Source of the DNA: an uncultured Clostridia bacterium
GTDB lineage: Bacteria; Bacillota; Clostridia; Oscillospirales; CAG-272
NCBI GenBank assembly: GCA_937892405.1
Contig: CALAFS010000306.1
Coordinates: forward strand, 1-15,157
DNA: 15,157 nucleotides
Direction: 5' to 3'
Below, piece after piece: positions 6,342-15,055 of this stretch. Within the stretch, counting starts at the first letter, position 1. Every line of letters begins with the position of its first letter. Both the position numbers and the translations under genes were made by a program. The notes below the pieces were generated by a model. That model saw only the letters and a program-made list of their open reading frames with translations, was not told the DNA's origin and did no database searches.

Positions 6342-7868
6342 ATGAGCCGTCGGAGTCGCTTTCTGAAAAACGGTCTTCTTTTGACCGCCGTCGCGCTTTC
6401 CGCGCGGGCGGTCGCTCTCTTTTTCGGCGCTTTTGTCACAAAGACGGTCGGGGCGGAGGGCATCGGGCTTTTCACCCTGATTATGACTCTCTATAACTTC
6501 GCCGTCACTTTTGCCACCTCGGGCATCAGTCTCACGGTGACGAAGCTCGTTGCCGCCGCGATCGGAGAGGGACGGCGGGATCGCGTCGGCGGGATTCTCC
6601 GCGCCGCCGTCGGCTACGCTCTGTTTTTCAGTATCGGCGCCACTGCGGTGCTCTTCTTTTTCGCCCGACCGCTCGGAATCCGTGTTCTCGGAGATTCCCG
6701 TGCGGTGCGCTCGATCCGCCTGCTTTCCGTCTCTCTTGTCCCCGGTGCGCTCTGCGCGATTTTCTCGGGGTATTTCGTCGGTGTCCGCCGTGTCGCGCGC
6801 AACGCCGCCACACAGGTCATCGCCCAGGGGGCGAAAATCCTTCTCACTCTCGCCATCGTGACGAAGAGCGCGGCACTCGGCGCCGAGAGCGCCTGCTTTG
6901 CGCTTTCTCTTTGTTCGGTTCTGACCGACCTTGTCGCCTTTCTCGTGCTCTTACTTCAGTTTCTCTACGAGCGACGCGGGGCGAGAGAAGGGGGAAAATC
7001 GCGGGAAATGTCCGCCGTCGCCGGCATGGCGTTTCCCCTCGCTGTGTCCGCCTATATCCGCTCGGCGCTCCTGACGCTCGAGCATGTCCTGATCCCGAAA
7101 CGCCTTGAGACCCGGGGGGACAGCCGATCGGAGGCGCTCGCCTCCTACGGTGTTCTTCACGGCATGGCACTGCCGATGATCCTCTTTCCGATGGCGCCGC
7201 TCACCTCTTTCTCGGGACTTCTCGTCCCGGAGTTTGCCGAATGCTTTGCCGCCGGGGAAGAGGGGAGAATGAAGCGCATCGCGGAAGAAGCCTATCATCT
7301 CACCCTCACCTACGCCGTCGGCGTCGCCGCTTTTCTTCTCCTTTTTTCGGAGGAGCTCGGCTATGTCCTCTATCGGTCGTATGAGGCGGGTGCTTACATT
7401 GCATTTCTTGCGCCCGTCGTCCCGCTGATGTACCTCGATCATGTCACCGATTCTGTGCTGAAAGGGATCGGCGAGCATGTCTATTCCATGTGGGTCAATA
7501 TTTCGGATTCCTTTCTTTCCGTGATTCTCGTTTTCTTTCTGCTTCCCACGATGGGAATCTGCGGTTACGGCGTCGTTATCATTGTGATGGAAGGGTATAA
7601 CTTTCTCCTTTCCTATCTCCGCCTCCGCAAGAGAATCCGCTTTCCGCTCCATCCCATCCGCTCCTTTGTGCTCCCTCTTGTCGCCGCGGCACTGTCCGCC
7701 ACTCTTTCCAAATCTCTGTTTGTCATGAACGGGGCGGCGACGGGCGGCTTCTGGCTCGCGATGAAGATTCTGTTTGCCGCCTCGATGTTCATCGCTTTTA
7801 CCCTGACCGAGGAACGCCTGCTGTCTCTTAATGGGAAAAGCGGCGGAAGAGCGACATCTGAAAGATAG
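6342..7868 (+). CDS. SpoVB/MATE-like polysaccharide flippase
   Basis: A 508-residue polytopic membrane protein of the oligosaccharide flippase group (SpoVB/MurJ-like, MOP superfamily). The N-terminus reads FLKNGLLLTAVALSARAVALFFGAFVTKTVGAEGIGLFTLIMTLY in successive segments, a pattern typical of SpoVB-type proteins. About a dozen or more hydrophobic segments follow, with positively charged loops. Family members move lipid-linked oligosaccharides or peptidoglycan precursors across the membrane, and SpoVB acts in spore cortex formation. Length matches SpoVB closely. The start at 6342 is chosen because GGAGG (6332-6336) lies 5 bases before it; a GTG 11 codons upstream lacks a binding site. A weak promoter candidate is TTGCAT (6280-6285). 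The next gene has its own promoter. Whether this is SpoVB itself or a paralogue for cell-surface polysaccharide is not clear. Confidence 0.85.
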   Translation: MSRRSRFLKNGLLLTAVALSARAVALFFGAFVTKTVGAEGIGLFTLIMTLYNFAVTFATSGISLTVTKLVAAAIGEGRRDRVGGILRAAVGYALFFSIGATAVLFFFARPLGIRVLGDSRAVRSIRLLSVSLVPGALCAIFSGYFVGVRRVARNAATQVIAQGAKILLTLAIVTKSAALGAESACFALSLCSVLTDLVAFLVLLLQFLYERRGAREGGKSREMSAVAGMAFPLAVSAYIRSALLTLEHVLIPKRLETRGDSRSEALASYGVLHGMALPMILFPMAPLTSFSGLLVPEFAECFAAGEEGRMKRIAEEAYHLTLTYAVGVAAFLLLFSEELGYVLYRSYEAGAYIAFLAPVVPLMYLDHVTDSVLKGIGEHVYSMWVNISDSFLSVILVFFLLPTMGICGYGVVIIVMEGYNFLLSYLRLRKRIRFPLHPIRSFVLPLVAAALSATLSKSLFVMNGAATGGFWLAMKILFAASMFIAFTLTEERLLSLNGKSGGRATSER

Positions 7869-7887
7869 GAAATCCCCCTCACCGCGC

Positions 7888-7916
7888 TTGACTTGCTTCG
7901 CCTTTCGTGATATAAT
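7888..7916 (+). promoter_or_regulatory. Promoter of the SLOG-family gene
   Basis: -35 box TTGACT (7888-7893), a 17-base spacer and a perfect -10 box TATAAT (7911-7916) preceded by TGA. It lies just after the flippase stop codon, with no terminator between. Confidence 0.85.
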
Positions 7917-7945
7917 AAAAAGACCCCACACGAAAGGAGACTCCC

Positions 7946-8467
7946 ATGCAGGACATTTCCACCTGTTCCTTCACCGGACACCGTACCATATCCGTGCCCC
8001 ATCGTGCTGCGCTCCCCGATCTTCTTTCCCGTGCGGTCGCTTACGCTTACGGGGAAGGGTGCAGAACCTTCTATACCGGCGGCGCCCTCGGTTTTGATAC
8101 CTATGCCGCCCGCGCCGTGATTTCCTTTCGCGTGACGCACCGCGATGTCCGTCTCGTTCTTCTTTTGCCATGTCCCGATCAGGCGGACGCATGGAACGCA
8201 CGCCAGCGCACCGAGTATGAGTGGATTCTCGGCGCCGCGGATGAGGTACAGTATTTCGCCGATTCTTATACCAAGGATTGTATGCGCCTTCGCAATCTCG
8301 CTCTCGCCGGGCGCGGCGATCTTCTGATCGCCTATGTCGGGCACGATCGGAGCGGTGCCGCACAGACGCTCCGTGCCGCCGTGCGGCAAGGAAAGAGAGT
8401 CTACAATCTGTATCCGCATTGCGGGGAAAAGACCGAAGAAACAAAAGAGGAAGAGAAGATTTTCTGA
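7946..8467 (+). CDS. SLOG-family (YpsA/DUF1273-like) nucleotide-binding protein
   Basis: A 173-residue protein with the SLOG Rossmann-like fold, related to B. subtilis YpsA. Family marks are FTGHR at residues 9-13 and the glycine-rich loop YTGGALGFDTYAA at about 43-55. Further marks are RLRN at about 114-117 and SGAAQTLRAA at 136-145, the usual phosphosugar/nucleotide pocket. The C-terminal 15 residues are a charged Glu/Lys tail. SLOG proteins bind nucleotides or nucleotide-derived ligands. YpsA has been linked to cell division, and many SLOG genes are predicted parts of phage-defence systems. The ribosome binding site AAAGGAGA is strong. The gene is alone under its own promoter and converges on the helicase-nuclease gene, so co-transcription with it is impossible. 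A direct role is not shown by the sequence. Confidence 0.85.
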   Translation: MQDISTCSFTGHRTISVPHRAALPDLLSRAVAYAYGEGCRTFYTGGALGFDTYAARAVISFRVTHRDVRLVLLLPCPDQADAWNARQRTEYEWILGAADEVQYFADSYTKDCMRLRNLALAGRGDLLIAYVGHDRSGAAQTLRAAVRQGKRVYNLYPHCGEKTEETKEEEKIF

Positions 8468-8490
8468 CAATCCGTTTTGCCGATATAAAA

Positions 8491-8530
8491 AGCGCCTTGC
8501 TTTCCGATAAAGGAAGCAAGGCACTTTTTT
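8491..8530. terminator. Bidirectional terminator between SLOG and helicase genes
   Basis: Stem GCCTTGCTT (8494-8502) with AAGCAAGGC (8514-8522), extendable by two further pairs, with a T-run at 8525-8530. An A-run at 8487-8491 gives a T-run on the other strand, so it can end both the SLOG transcript and the convergent helicase transcript, whose stop codon is at 8538-8540. Confidence 0.88.
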
Positions 8531-8537
8531 GTAAACC

Positions 8538-11500
8538 TTATTTTGCTTTTTCTGCTTTTTCGATGGCGGAAACGATCGAACGGATCACTTTTGCCGGTGA
8601 CAGCCAGAAGTCACGGCACCAGACGCGAAGGAGCGTCCAACCGCGCGATTCAAGGAATCTCGGACGGTAGACGTCGCGCTCGAGCACCGAGTCGGAGGTC
8701 GCGTAAGCGTCGAGGTCAAGCTCGACACCCACAAGGTACCGGTCCTTCTTCGGACTGTATACCGCGAGCGAAATCTTGCCAGCACTGCTGCCGAGGTTCG
8801 TGTCCACCACATAACCGAGCTTTTCGAGTCTCTCCTTCATCTGATCGGTGACGGAGGCGATGCCGGTCACGCCTTCGGGGCGCTGCGGCTCGGAGTGAAG
8901 CTCGGAGAGAATCGCGCTCACCTCGTTTTGATTTCCTGCCGCGACCGCTCTCACATACAGCAGGTACTTCGCGAGGAGCTTCGGACCGAGGTTCTTCGAG
9001 GTGTCCACCTTCAGATCTTCCGGCTCGATACTGGTCACGACGATGATCTTTGTCTTCGCACGCGTGATCGCGACATTCAGACGGTTCTCGCCGCCCTCGG
9101 CGGAGAGGGAACCGAAGTTCGTGTACACCCGACCGAGCTCGTTGGGCGCGTATCCGATCGAGAAGATGATGATGTCACGCTCATCGCCCTGTACATTCTC
9201 AAGGTTTTTGATAAAGAGGCTGACATCCTCTCCGTTTTCCTTGCGATGGGTTTCTTCCACGAGGAAGGAGCGGAATTCGGGATTTTTCGCCGCCTCTTTG
9301 TCGAGCATGTCGGCAATGCAGGTCTGCTGTTCGCTGTTGAAGGTGATGATACCGATGGTTTCACGGTTCTTGCGTGTCTTTGCGATCTCGGAAAGGAGAT
9401 CCACAACGCGCTTCGCCTCCACCACATTCTTGCGGTCCACCCACTTGCCGGGTACCTTGTACCGTTCGATCGGGCGGGTGCCCACATTGCGCGAGATGTT
9501 CGGCGCGATGCGGAGTCCGCCGGTGTAGAACGCGTTGTTCGAGAAGGCGATCAGCTCCTGATAGTGGCTGCGGTAGTGATAGGTCAGGTTCGCACTTTCA
9601 TAGCGCGAGACTGCGAGGTCGAGAAGGCTGTCCACCTCGAGCGCCGCCTGCACCGCGTAGTCGTCCTGCGCGTCGGGGTCGCCGCCGAGATACCGCTTCA
9701 TGAAGGTGGCGGACGGGCGGAGCTGTTTTGCGTCTCCCGCGACGACAATGTTCTTGCCGCGGTAGATGGTCGGGATCGTGCTTTCGATAAAGACCTGCGA
9801 CGCCTCGTCGAAGATCACGATGTCGAACATGTTCTTGATTAAGGGCAGGAAGGTCGACACATTCTCCGGCGAGAGGAGCCAGCAGGGGAAGAGCGCGAGG
9901 ACAAAGTCGCTGTAAACCTCCATCGTCTTGCGGATCGGCCAGTATTTTTGCTTCTTCGAGATCTGGTAGAGGAAGTCTTTATTGTTCTTCGCGTTTTCAT
10001 AGAGAGCGTCGTATTCGCGGCTGTTCTTACCGGAGCAGATCTTGTTCGCAATGACAAGCTGCTGTTCCTTTAACTTCTCGATTCGTGAAGTAATGTTTGC
10101 AAAATCGACGGTTTTTCCAAGCTCGTCCTTACATTCTTCTTCATAGCGGAGCACTTCGTGATAGATCCGCAGGATCAGAAGCTTTTCGAGGATCTCCTCG
10201 TAATTCTGATAGCTTCTGCTCGTCTCGTAGGCGAAATTCAGGATGCCGAGCTTTGTGTCGTCGAGCGACTCGAGGAGCTTGTTTACATCGCGCATCGAAA
10301 TATAATTGTCGAGCGCGTCGTGTACATGGCGGATATACGAGGTGTTCCCACGCAGAATGTTGTCGATGACGGCAAGGTATCCGTCGGGGGTCAGCACGCG
10401 GTGCAGACAATCGTATTCGGCGACATAGCTTTCGATCGCGGCGGCGGTTTCGAGGAACGCCTCGCGGATCTTCGCGTCGGAGTCGTGGATTTTTCCGACC
10501 CGCTTCGCCATGTGTACGATGGTGTCAAGGTTCTTGCCGTCCTTGATTTCATAGTAGTAGGCGAGCACCTGACGGTAATACGGATGCTTTGCTGTGTTGA
10601 AGAGCCCTTTGCGGGATTTCTGCACATCCTCGAGCTTACCCTTGACCTCGCTCAGCGTCAGAATATCGAGGTCTTCGCGCATGTGGTCGATGACCGGATT
10701 CTTTTCTTTCGCCTGCACATAGTTGTAGTAAAGTCCCTCGAGGTTCTTCGAGCGGATCACAAAAAGCGCGTCGCTCATCGCCTTATAGTCGAGCGCCATG
10801 ATCTTTTTGTTTTCCAGCATGTTCGTATAGATGCCGTATTCGCTCGAATTCTTCGCGATCGCATAGGAGGACGCATACATCTGCGCGAGTGAGAGACCGA
10901 ACGGGCGCACCTTGTTCAGCGTGTCGAAGATCGTCTCCAGCGTGTGCACTTCCGTATTGATCCGCCCCTGCAGATCGTCATATTCCCGCTCGAGCGCCGC
11001 CACATCGACAAGGCTTTCGATCTGGTCCTTCTGATGGGCGAGAAGACAGCGCTCGTAGAAGAACTGCTTCTCCTTTGTCTCGTCGGTCAGATACATCGCC
11101 TTTTCGTTCAGCGTGCCGAGACGGTTGTAGACCACATCGAGCGCCGCCTTCTTCTGCGACACCACGAGCACTTTTTTCTTTTTACAGATCGCGTCTGTGA
11201 TAATATTGACGATCGTCTGCGATTTTCCCGTGCCGGGAGGACCGTAGATGACCATATTGCCGTTTCTCGCCACCTTGCGTACCACCTCGGACTGGGCATA
11301 GTCGAGCATGCGCACATTGTAGCTGTTTTCGTCGTGCGGCTTTTTCTTCTTCGATTTCCAGAACAGACGGCGGATTCTGCGGCTCTGCGGGGTGAGAAGT
11401 TCTTCGATCGGATCGTTGGTCAGCTTCTTTTTTTCGAGCAGGCAATAGTCGTTGTAGATCGAGTTCGAGAGAGGGAATCTCGCGAGCACGGCGGCATAGC

Positions 11501-12296
11501 GCACCGAGAGCCCGCCGCGGTTGTCCGGCTCCTTGAAGCGGTCGTAGTTATATACATTTTTCGAATGTGAGCAGTCGATGCGGATATGCGCCTCGCCGAG
11601 ATATTCCGCGATCGCCTTGACCGACTTGAAGGAGGTCAGGTCGTCGAACTCCAGCTCGAGATTGTCAATATTCAGCTTTTTCGACTGTGCGTAAGCGAAG
11701 ACGAGCGCCGGGTTGATCCGTACTTTTTCCGCTTCATTGAAGCGGATCTCCGCCGTGTTTTCGTCGGGTAACTCAATTTTGACGGGGAAGAGCAGAAGGG
11801 GCGCCTTGATCATCGTGCGCTTCGGTCCCTGCTGGATCGAACCGAAAACGAAGGGGTATCCGATATAGAGCTCGTACCGTCCGGTCTCGCGCTCGATATC
11901 TTCGATCTCGCGCTTCAGCTCCTTGATCTTTCCGATTTCGAGCTCCATGGCGTGCGCGGTTTCTTCTCTGCGGATCTTGTCGTTCTTCTGCGCCGCTTTT
12001 TTCTGTTCCTCAGGCTCGAGGACGGAGATATCTTTGAGCTTTTTGTCAAGTTTACTTTGAATATCGAGGTTTTCGAGGATCTCTTTTTTCTCGCTGTTCG
12101 CGATCAGTGTCAACGGATACTTGCGCGCGGTGAAGAGAAAATCGACGAATTCCGCTACCTTGCCGTCCCGCCCCTCAAAGATGCGGCCGATGTCATAGGC
12201 ACTTTTTCTGACGACACTTTTCAGGTACAGACACTTATTGTTGCCGCCGATCTCGATCAGGCGCTCTTTGTAATAGGTGTAAATGCTCTTTGCCAT
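8538..12296 (-). CDS. SF1 helicase fused to a Vsr-like nuclease domain
   Basis: A 1252-residue single-chain protein. Residues about 5-300 look like the DUF4011-type N-terminal region, interrupted by a charged coiled coil at about 80-140. A superfamily 1 (Upf1-like) helicase core follows: Walker A GPPGTGKS at 352-359, DEAS at 830-833, GDAKQLRP at 854-861, YHYRSH at 906-911, VQGDERD at 1035-1041 and LNVAITRAK at 1073-1081. About 430 residues of mostly helical insert separate the Walker A and B motifs. Residues about 1145-1240 resemble the Vsr/DUF559-like PD-(D/E)XK domain (GVELD, then LESRGWTLLRVW), but the expected first catalytic Asp is Ser1176. The start at 12296 is preferred over a possible upstream start because AAAGG precedes it. 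Large proteins with this architecture are common in accessory regions and some act against phage; no partner gene is seen here. Helicase call firm, nuclease activity doubtful. Confidence 0.9.
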   Translation of the reverse strand: MAKSIYTYYKERLIEIGGNNKCLYLKSVVRKSAYDIGRIFEGRDGKVAEFVDFLFTARKYPLTLIANSEKKEILENLDIQSKLDKKLKDISVLEPEEQKKAAQKNDKIRREETAHAMELEIGKIKELKREIEDIERETGRYELYIGYPFVFGSIQQGPKRTMIKAPLLLFPVKIELPDENTAEIRFNEAEKVRINPALVFAYAQSKKLNIDNLELEFDDLTSFKSVKAIAEYLGEAHIRIDCSHSKNVYNYDRFKEPDNRGGLSVRYAAVLARFPLSNSIYNDYCLLEKKKLTNDPIEELLTPQSRRIRRLFWKSKKKKPHDENSYNVRMLDYAQSEVVRKVARNGNMVIYGPPGTGKSQTIVNIITDAICKKKKVLVVSQKKAALDVVYNRLGTLNEKAMYLTDETKEKQFFYERCLLAHQKDQIESLVDVAALEREYDDLQGRINTEVHTLETIFDTLNKVRPFGLSLAQMYASSYAIAKNSSEYGIYTNMLENKKIMALDYKAMSDALFVIRSKNLEGLYYNYVQAKEKNPVIDHMREDLDILTLSEVKGKLEDVQKSRKGLFNTAKHPYYRQVLAYYYEIKDGKNLDTIVHMAKRVGKIHDSDAKIREAFLETAAAIESYVAEYDCLHRVLTPDGYLAVIDNILRGNTSYIRHVHDALDNYISMRDVNKLLESLDDTKLGILNFAYETSRSYQNYEEILEKLLILRIYHEVLRYEEECKDELGKTVDFANITSRIEKLKEQQLVIANKICSGKNSREYDALYENAKNNKDFLYQISKKQKYWPIRKTMEVYSDFVLALFPCWLLSPENVSTFLPLIKNMFDIVIFDEASQVFIESTIPTIYRGKNIVVAGDAKQLRPSATFMKRYLGGDPDAQDDYAVQAALEVDSLLDLAVSRYESANLTYHYRSHYQELIAFSNNAFYTGGLRIAPNISRNVGTRPIERYKVPGKWVDRKNVVEAKRVVDLLSEIAKTRKNRETIGIITFNSEQQTCIADMLDKEAAKNPEFRSFLVEETHRKENGEDVSLFIKNLENVQGDERDIIIFSIGYAPNELGRVYTNFGSLSAEGGENRLNVAITRAKTKIIVVTSIEPEDLKVDTSKNLGPKLLAKYLLYVRAVAAGNQNEVSAILSELHSEPQRPEGVTGIASVTDQMKERLEKLGYVVDTNLGSSAGKISLAVYSPKKDRYLVGVELDLDAYATSDSVLERDVYRPRFLESRGWTLLRVWCRDFWLSPAKVIRSIVSAIEKAEKAK

Positions 12297-12391
12297 GCTT
12301 GCCTTTCCCCCGCGTTCCGATTTTCTATCCTTGTCATCATGGGGTCGCGTCGCGCGTGCGTAAACCACCCCACCATATATCCATACTGAAA

Positions 12392-12420
12392 ATTATAACA
12401 CAATTCGTCGGGAAAATCAA
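12392..12420 (-). promoter_or_regulatory. Promoter of the helicase gene
   Basis: On the minus strand, -35 box TTGATT (12420-12415), a 17-base spacer and -10 box TATAAT (12397-12392) preceded by TGT. The start should be near 12385, which leaves an untranslated leader of about 90 bases before the helicase ATG at 12296. Confidence 0.8.
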
Positions 12421-12615
12421 CCGCTCGCGGAAATTTTTTTCGTTTTGGGAAAAACGGCGCGGATTTTCACCCTGACATTTTTGTGTCGGTTGCGGCTTGC
12501 CCTCCGATTCCGCGTTTCTTTCTTGGATCGCCCGACTTTTCCGGTCTTGCGGGATACCCCTCCCGATTGTGCAAAAGGTACAAATTTCACTCTTATTTTT
12601 TGCCATATTGCCAAG
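12421..12615. other. Intergenic stretch between two divergent promoters
   Basis: The 401-base gap between the helicase and exported-protein genes holds a promoter for each. The 195 bases between these promoters contain no credible gene. The only structure I see is a 6-bp hairpin, CGTTTT/AAAACG (12441-12456), without terminator character. Confidence 0.5.
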
Positions 12616-12644
12616 TTGATTTTTTCAAAAGAAAATGTTATAAT
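12616..12644 (+). promoter_or_regulatory. Promoter of the exported repeat protein gene
   Basis: -35 box TTGATT (12616-12621), a 17-base spacer and a perfect -10 box TATAAT (12639-12644). Transcription should begin near 12651. Between it and the ribosome binding site is a small hairpin with a C(TTCG)G tetraloop (12671-12680), which ends 5 bases before AAGGAG. Confidence 0.85.
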
Positions 12645-12697
12645 ATATATGCGAAATCATATACAACTCCCCCTTCGGGGTGTACAAGGAGACTGCT

Positions 12698-14947
12698 ATG
12701 AAAAAAATGATGAAGAAGCTCTTGCTCGCGTGCGTTACGGCGGCTGTCCTCATCTCCTGTTTCTGCGTCGCGGCGTTTGCTGAGGTAGGGAACGGGAAGA
12801 TCTCGGACATTCTCGAGTATTACGACGCGGAGAAGACCTTCGCCTACGATACCTTCACGGATGCGGAAGGCTCGGGGCGCCTTACCCTCTCGCAGGCTGA
12901 GGCTGCCTATCGCGACGGACTTGCGGTCATTGAGATGAACCGCCGCTCGACGGTCGCGTATTCCGCAACCTGCAAGGACGGGAATGTCGGCGTTAACTTC
13001 CGCTTCCGTATTGAAGGTGCGGATACGGGCAATCTTCAGTTTGAACTTGCGAGTGACGCGGCGCCCCGCCTCGTGTTTACCTTTGACTTTGCGGAGAAGA
13101 AGGCTTTGTGCTATACCCTCACAGATAAGGACGCCGTGAGAAGCGCTCCCGTCGAGGTGGAAGGACTCACCCTGACCGCGGGGGGTTTTTATAGTGTATC
13201 TCTCTACTATGATAAAGGAACGACAACCGCGACCATATCCGTGACTGATAATACAACGGGCACTGCCTATGGTGCAGAGGTTGTCGCCACGGCGCTCACC
13301 TCTGTTAGTGAGATGACGCTACGCCTGCCCAACCGGATCAACACCGGTGTCACACTTTCCCTTGATTATGTCGAAGTGTACACCGGTACCTTCGCCCGCA
13401 CCTTTGAAGAGAAGCAGAAGAAGAGCGAAGCGGCGGTTATCAACCTTGTCAATCTTTATAACACCGATACCACCACTGACGCACAGAAAGAGGAACTGAT
13501 CGACACCTTACATACCCTCCTCTCTGCCGGCTTCACCGCGACGGAAGGCAGCGAGGCATATGAGGCACTTTACGGCGGCGAGTCTCTCGGCGATAAGATT
13601 CCTTATCAGACCTTCGCCGTTACCTTCTATACAAAGAAGATGATAGACGCTGTCGCAAATATCGATGCGACTGCGGCATATACCGACCGTAGCACCTTCG
13701 TCGACGAACTGAACCGTATTCACGATGTCATTCTGGCGGCGGGCGTTGAGGATCCCGATGACGATTCCGAGTATGCGCGCGCCCTTGCAAAGTACCATAC
13801 CGAGAGCGCCGCTGTGGAGAAGATCCGTGCGGACGCCGAGCTGCTGATTTCCACCATGACCGGTGTCCTTCCCACGAAGTTGAATTACGCCGAGCTTTCC
13901 GCTCTTCTTGAGGCGGTTGCCGATACGGAGCAGGATGCCACCTATCCCGGCATCGCGGACGCCATCGCTGTGTATGACCAGATCGAGGCGCTCGTTTCCG
14001 ACGCAAATCAGAAGGCATTGACCTTCCTCACCGCCGTCACGGAGCTTGCGGATACCGACGCGTCCTTCGCCGCCCGTTATTCGGGATATACGGCGGCAGG
14101 CGCCTCCTACTACGACGATGAAACCTTCTTCCTCGTAGAAGACGGAGAGACCGTTCACCCCATCACCGACGCCCTTGCCGCTTATGCCGCATGGTCGGAA
14201 TATTTCGATAATATCGTCTCCTACAACGAATCCTTCCTCTCCTATATCTCCCGTGCCGTCTATGCTACGGAGCGCAGCTCCCGTATCGGTTGTCTCATGA
14301 GTGCCGAGAGTCTGATGAAGGACGAAGACGGAAATCTTCTCGTCGAGATCGAGTATATCCGTGCGGGCGTTCTTCCCGCCGATGTCGATTTCACGAACTC
14401 CGTCGAGTGCGCGATTGCAAAGATCGACGAGATGAACCGTGCACTGGAAGCGGATAAGACTGCGATCGCCAACTACATCGCGGCGGTCAACCGTCTGAAG
14501 AGCGCGACCACCATTCAGGACAGAAAAGCTCTTATCGCCGAGGTCAAGGCACTTCGCGTCGCGGATGATCTTCTGACTGTCGACGGTGTCGTCGAGGCGA
14601 ACATCGCCTTCTCCGCGATCGAGGCAGAGGTTACTCTCTGGGAGGGCAACAGCAAGATCGTCGTGGATTCTGCCGCCGCCCTGAAGAAGACAAACGACCT
14701 CTCCGAGCGCGCCGCCCTGATTATGAAGGCACGCGCCGCTCTCGCCGCTCTTGACGATAAGACCTATGATGGTGTCGCCGAGGCGGAGACCGCGATCAAG
14801 CAGGCAGTGAAGGACTATAACATCGACATCGCTCTGATGAACGAGATGTTCACCCGCGAGACCGATGCCGCGCTCGATGTCTCCTATGCCGCCGCACCGA
14901 AGACTATCGTCGGTGTCATCGCATGGATTACCAAAGAACATTACTGA
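12698..14947 (+). CDS. Large exported protein with beta domain and helical repeats
   Basis: A 749-residue protein of unknown function. Lys-rich residues 2-7 and a hydrophobic stretch at 8-28 form a signal peptide, with AFA-Glu29 as the likely signal peptidase I site. LISC at 18-21 also fits a lipobox, so a lipoprotein cannot be excluded. Residues about 45-232 are rich in beta strands and end in LSLDYVEVYTG, like the concanavalin/LamG-like jellyrolls that often bind carbohydrate. From about 235 to 720 it is acidic and helical, with FIVAR-like repeats; the clearest pair is about 597-656 and 661-717, sharing an Arg-x-x-Leu-Ile and an Asp-Gly-Val-x-Glu-Ala core. There is no sortase motif, S-layer homology domain or C-terminal membrane segment. 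The start at 12698 is set by AAGGAG at 12686-12691; an ATG six codons upstream lacks a binding site. It is a single-gene unit with its own promoter and terminator. A cell-surface or secreted binding role is inference. Confidence 0.85.
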   Translation: MKKMMKKLLLACVTAAVLISCFCVAAFAEVGNGKISDILEYYDAEKTFAYDTFTDAEGSGRLTLSQAEAAYRDGLAVIEMNRRSTVAYSATCKDGNVGVNFRFRIEGADTGNLQFELASDAAPRLVFTFDFAEKKALCYTLTDKDAVRSAPVEVEGLTLTAGGFYSVSLYYDKGTTTATISVTDNTTGTAYGAEVVATALTSVSEMTLRLPNRINTGVTLSLDYVEVYTGTFARTFEEKQKKSEAAVINLVNLYNTDTTTDAQKEELIDTLHTLLSAGFTATEGSEAYEALYGGESLGDKIPYQTFAVTFYTKKMIDAVANIDATAAYTDRSTFVDELNRIHDVILAAGVEDPDDDSEYARALAKYHTESAAVEKIRADAELLISTMTGVLPTKLNYAELSALLEAVADTEQDATYPGIADAIAVYDQIEALVSDANQKALTFLTAVTELADTDASFAARYSGYTAAGASYYDDETFFLVEDGETVHPITDALAAYAAWSEYFDNIVSYNESFLSYISRAVYATERSSRIGCLMSAESLMKDEDGNLLVEIEYIRAGVLPADVDFTNSVECAIAKIDEMNRALEADKTAIANYIAAVNRLKSATTIQDRKALIAEVKALRVADDLLTVDGVVEANIAFSAIEAEVTLWEGNSKIVVDSAAALKKTNDLSERAALIMKARAALAALDDKTYDGVAEAETAIKQAVKDYNIDIALMNEMFTRETDAALDVSYAAAPKTIVGVIAWITKEHY

Positions 14948-14966
14948 GTCGCTTTTCGTAAAACGG

Positions 14967-15008
14967 AAGGAGGACGGAATCTTTTGCAAGGTCCCGTCCT
15001 CCTTTTTT
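14967..15008 (+). terminator. Terminator after the exported protein gene
   Basis: Perfect 11-bp stem, AAGGAGGACGG (14967-14977) with CCGTCCTCCTT (14994-15004), a 16-base loop and a run of six T (15003-15008). Confidence 0.93.
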
Positions 15009-15055
15009 ATAAGGAAAACGGCGCGGTTCGCCGCCCTCTCGGAAAACAGGTGCGG

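Noticed and set aside
12451..12462. 12-base match AAAACGGCGCGG, also at 15015-15026
   Set aside because: Short, low in complexity and without shared flanks or a consistent position relative to promoters; probably chance.
13508..14989. 493-codon minus-strand open frame opposite the exported protein gene
   Set aside because: No recognisable domain, no promoter or ribosome binding site on that strand, and it begins inside the plus-strand terminator.
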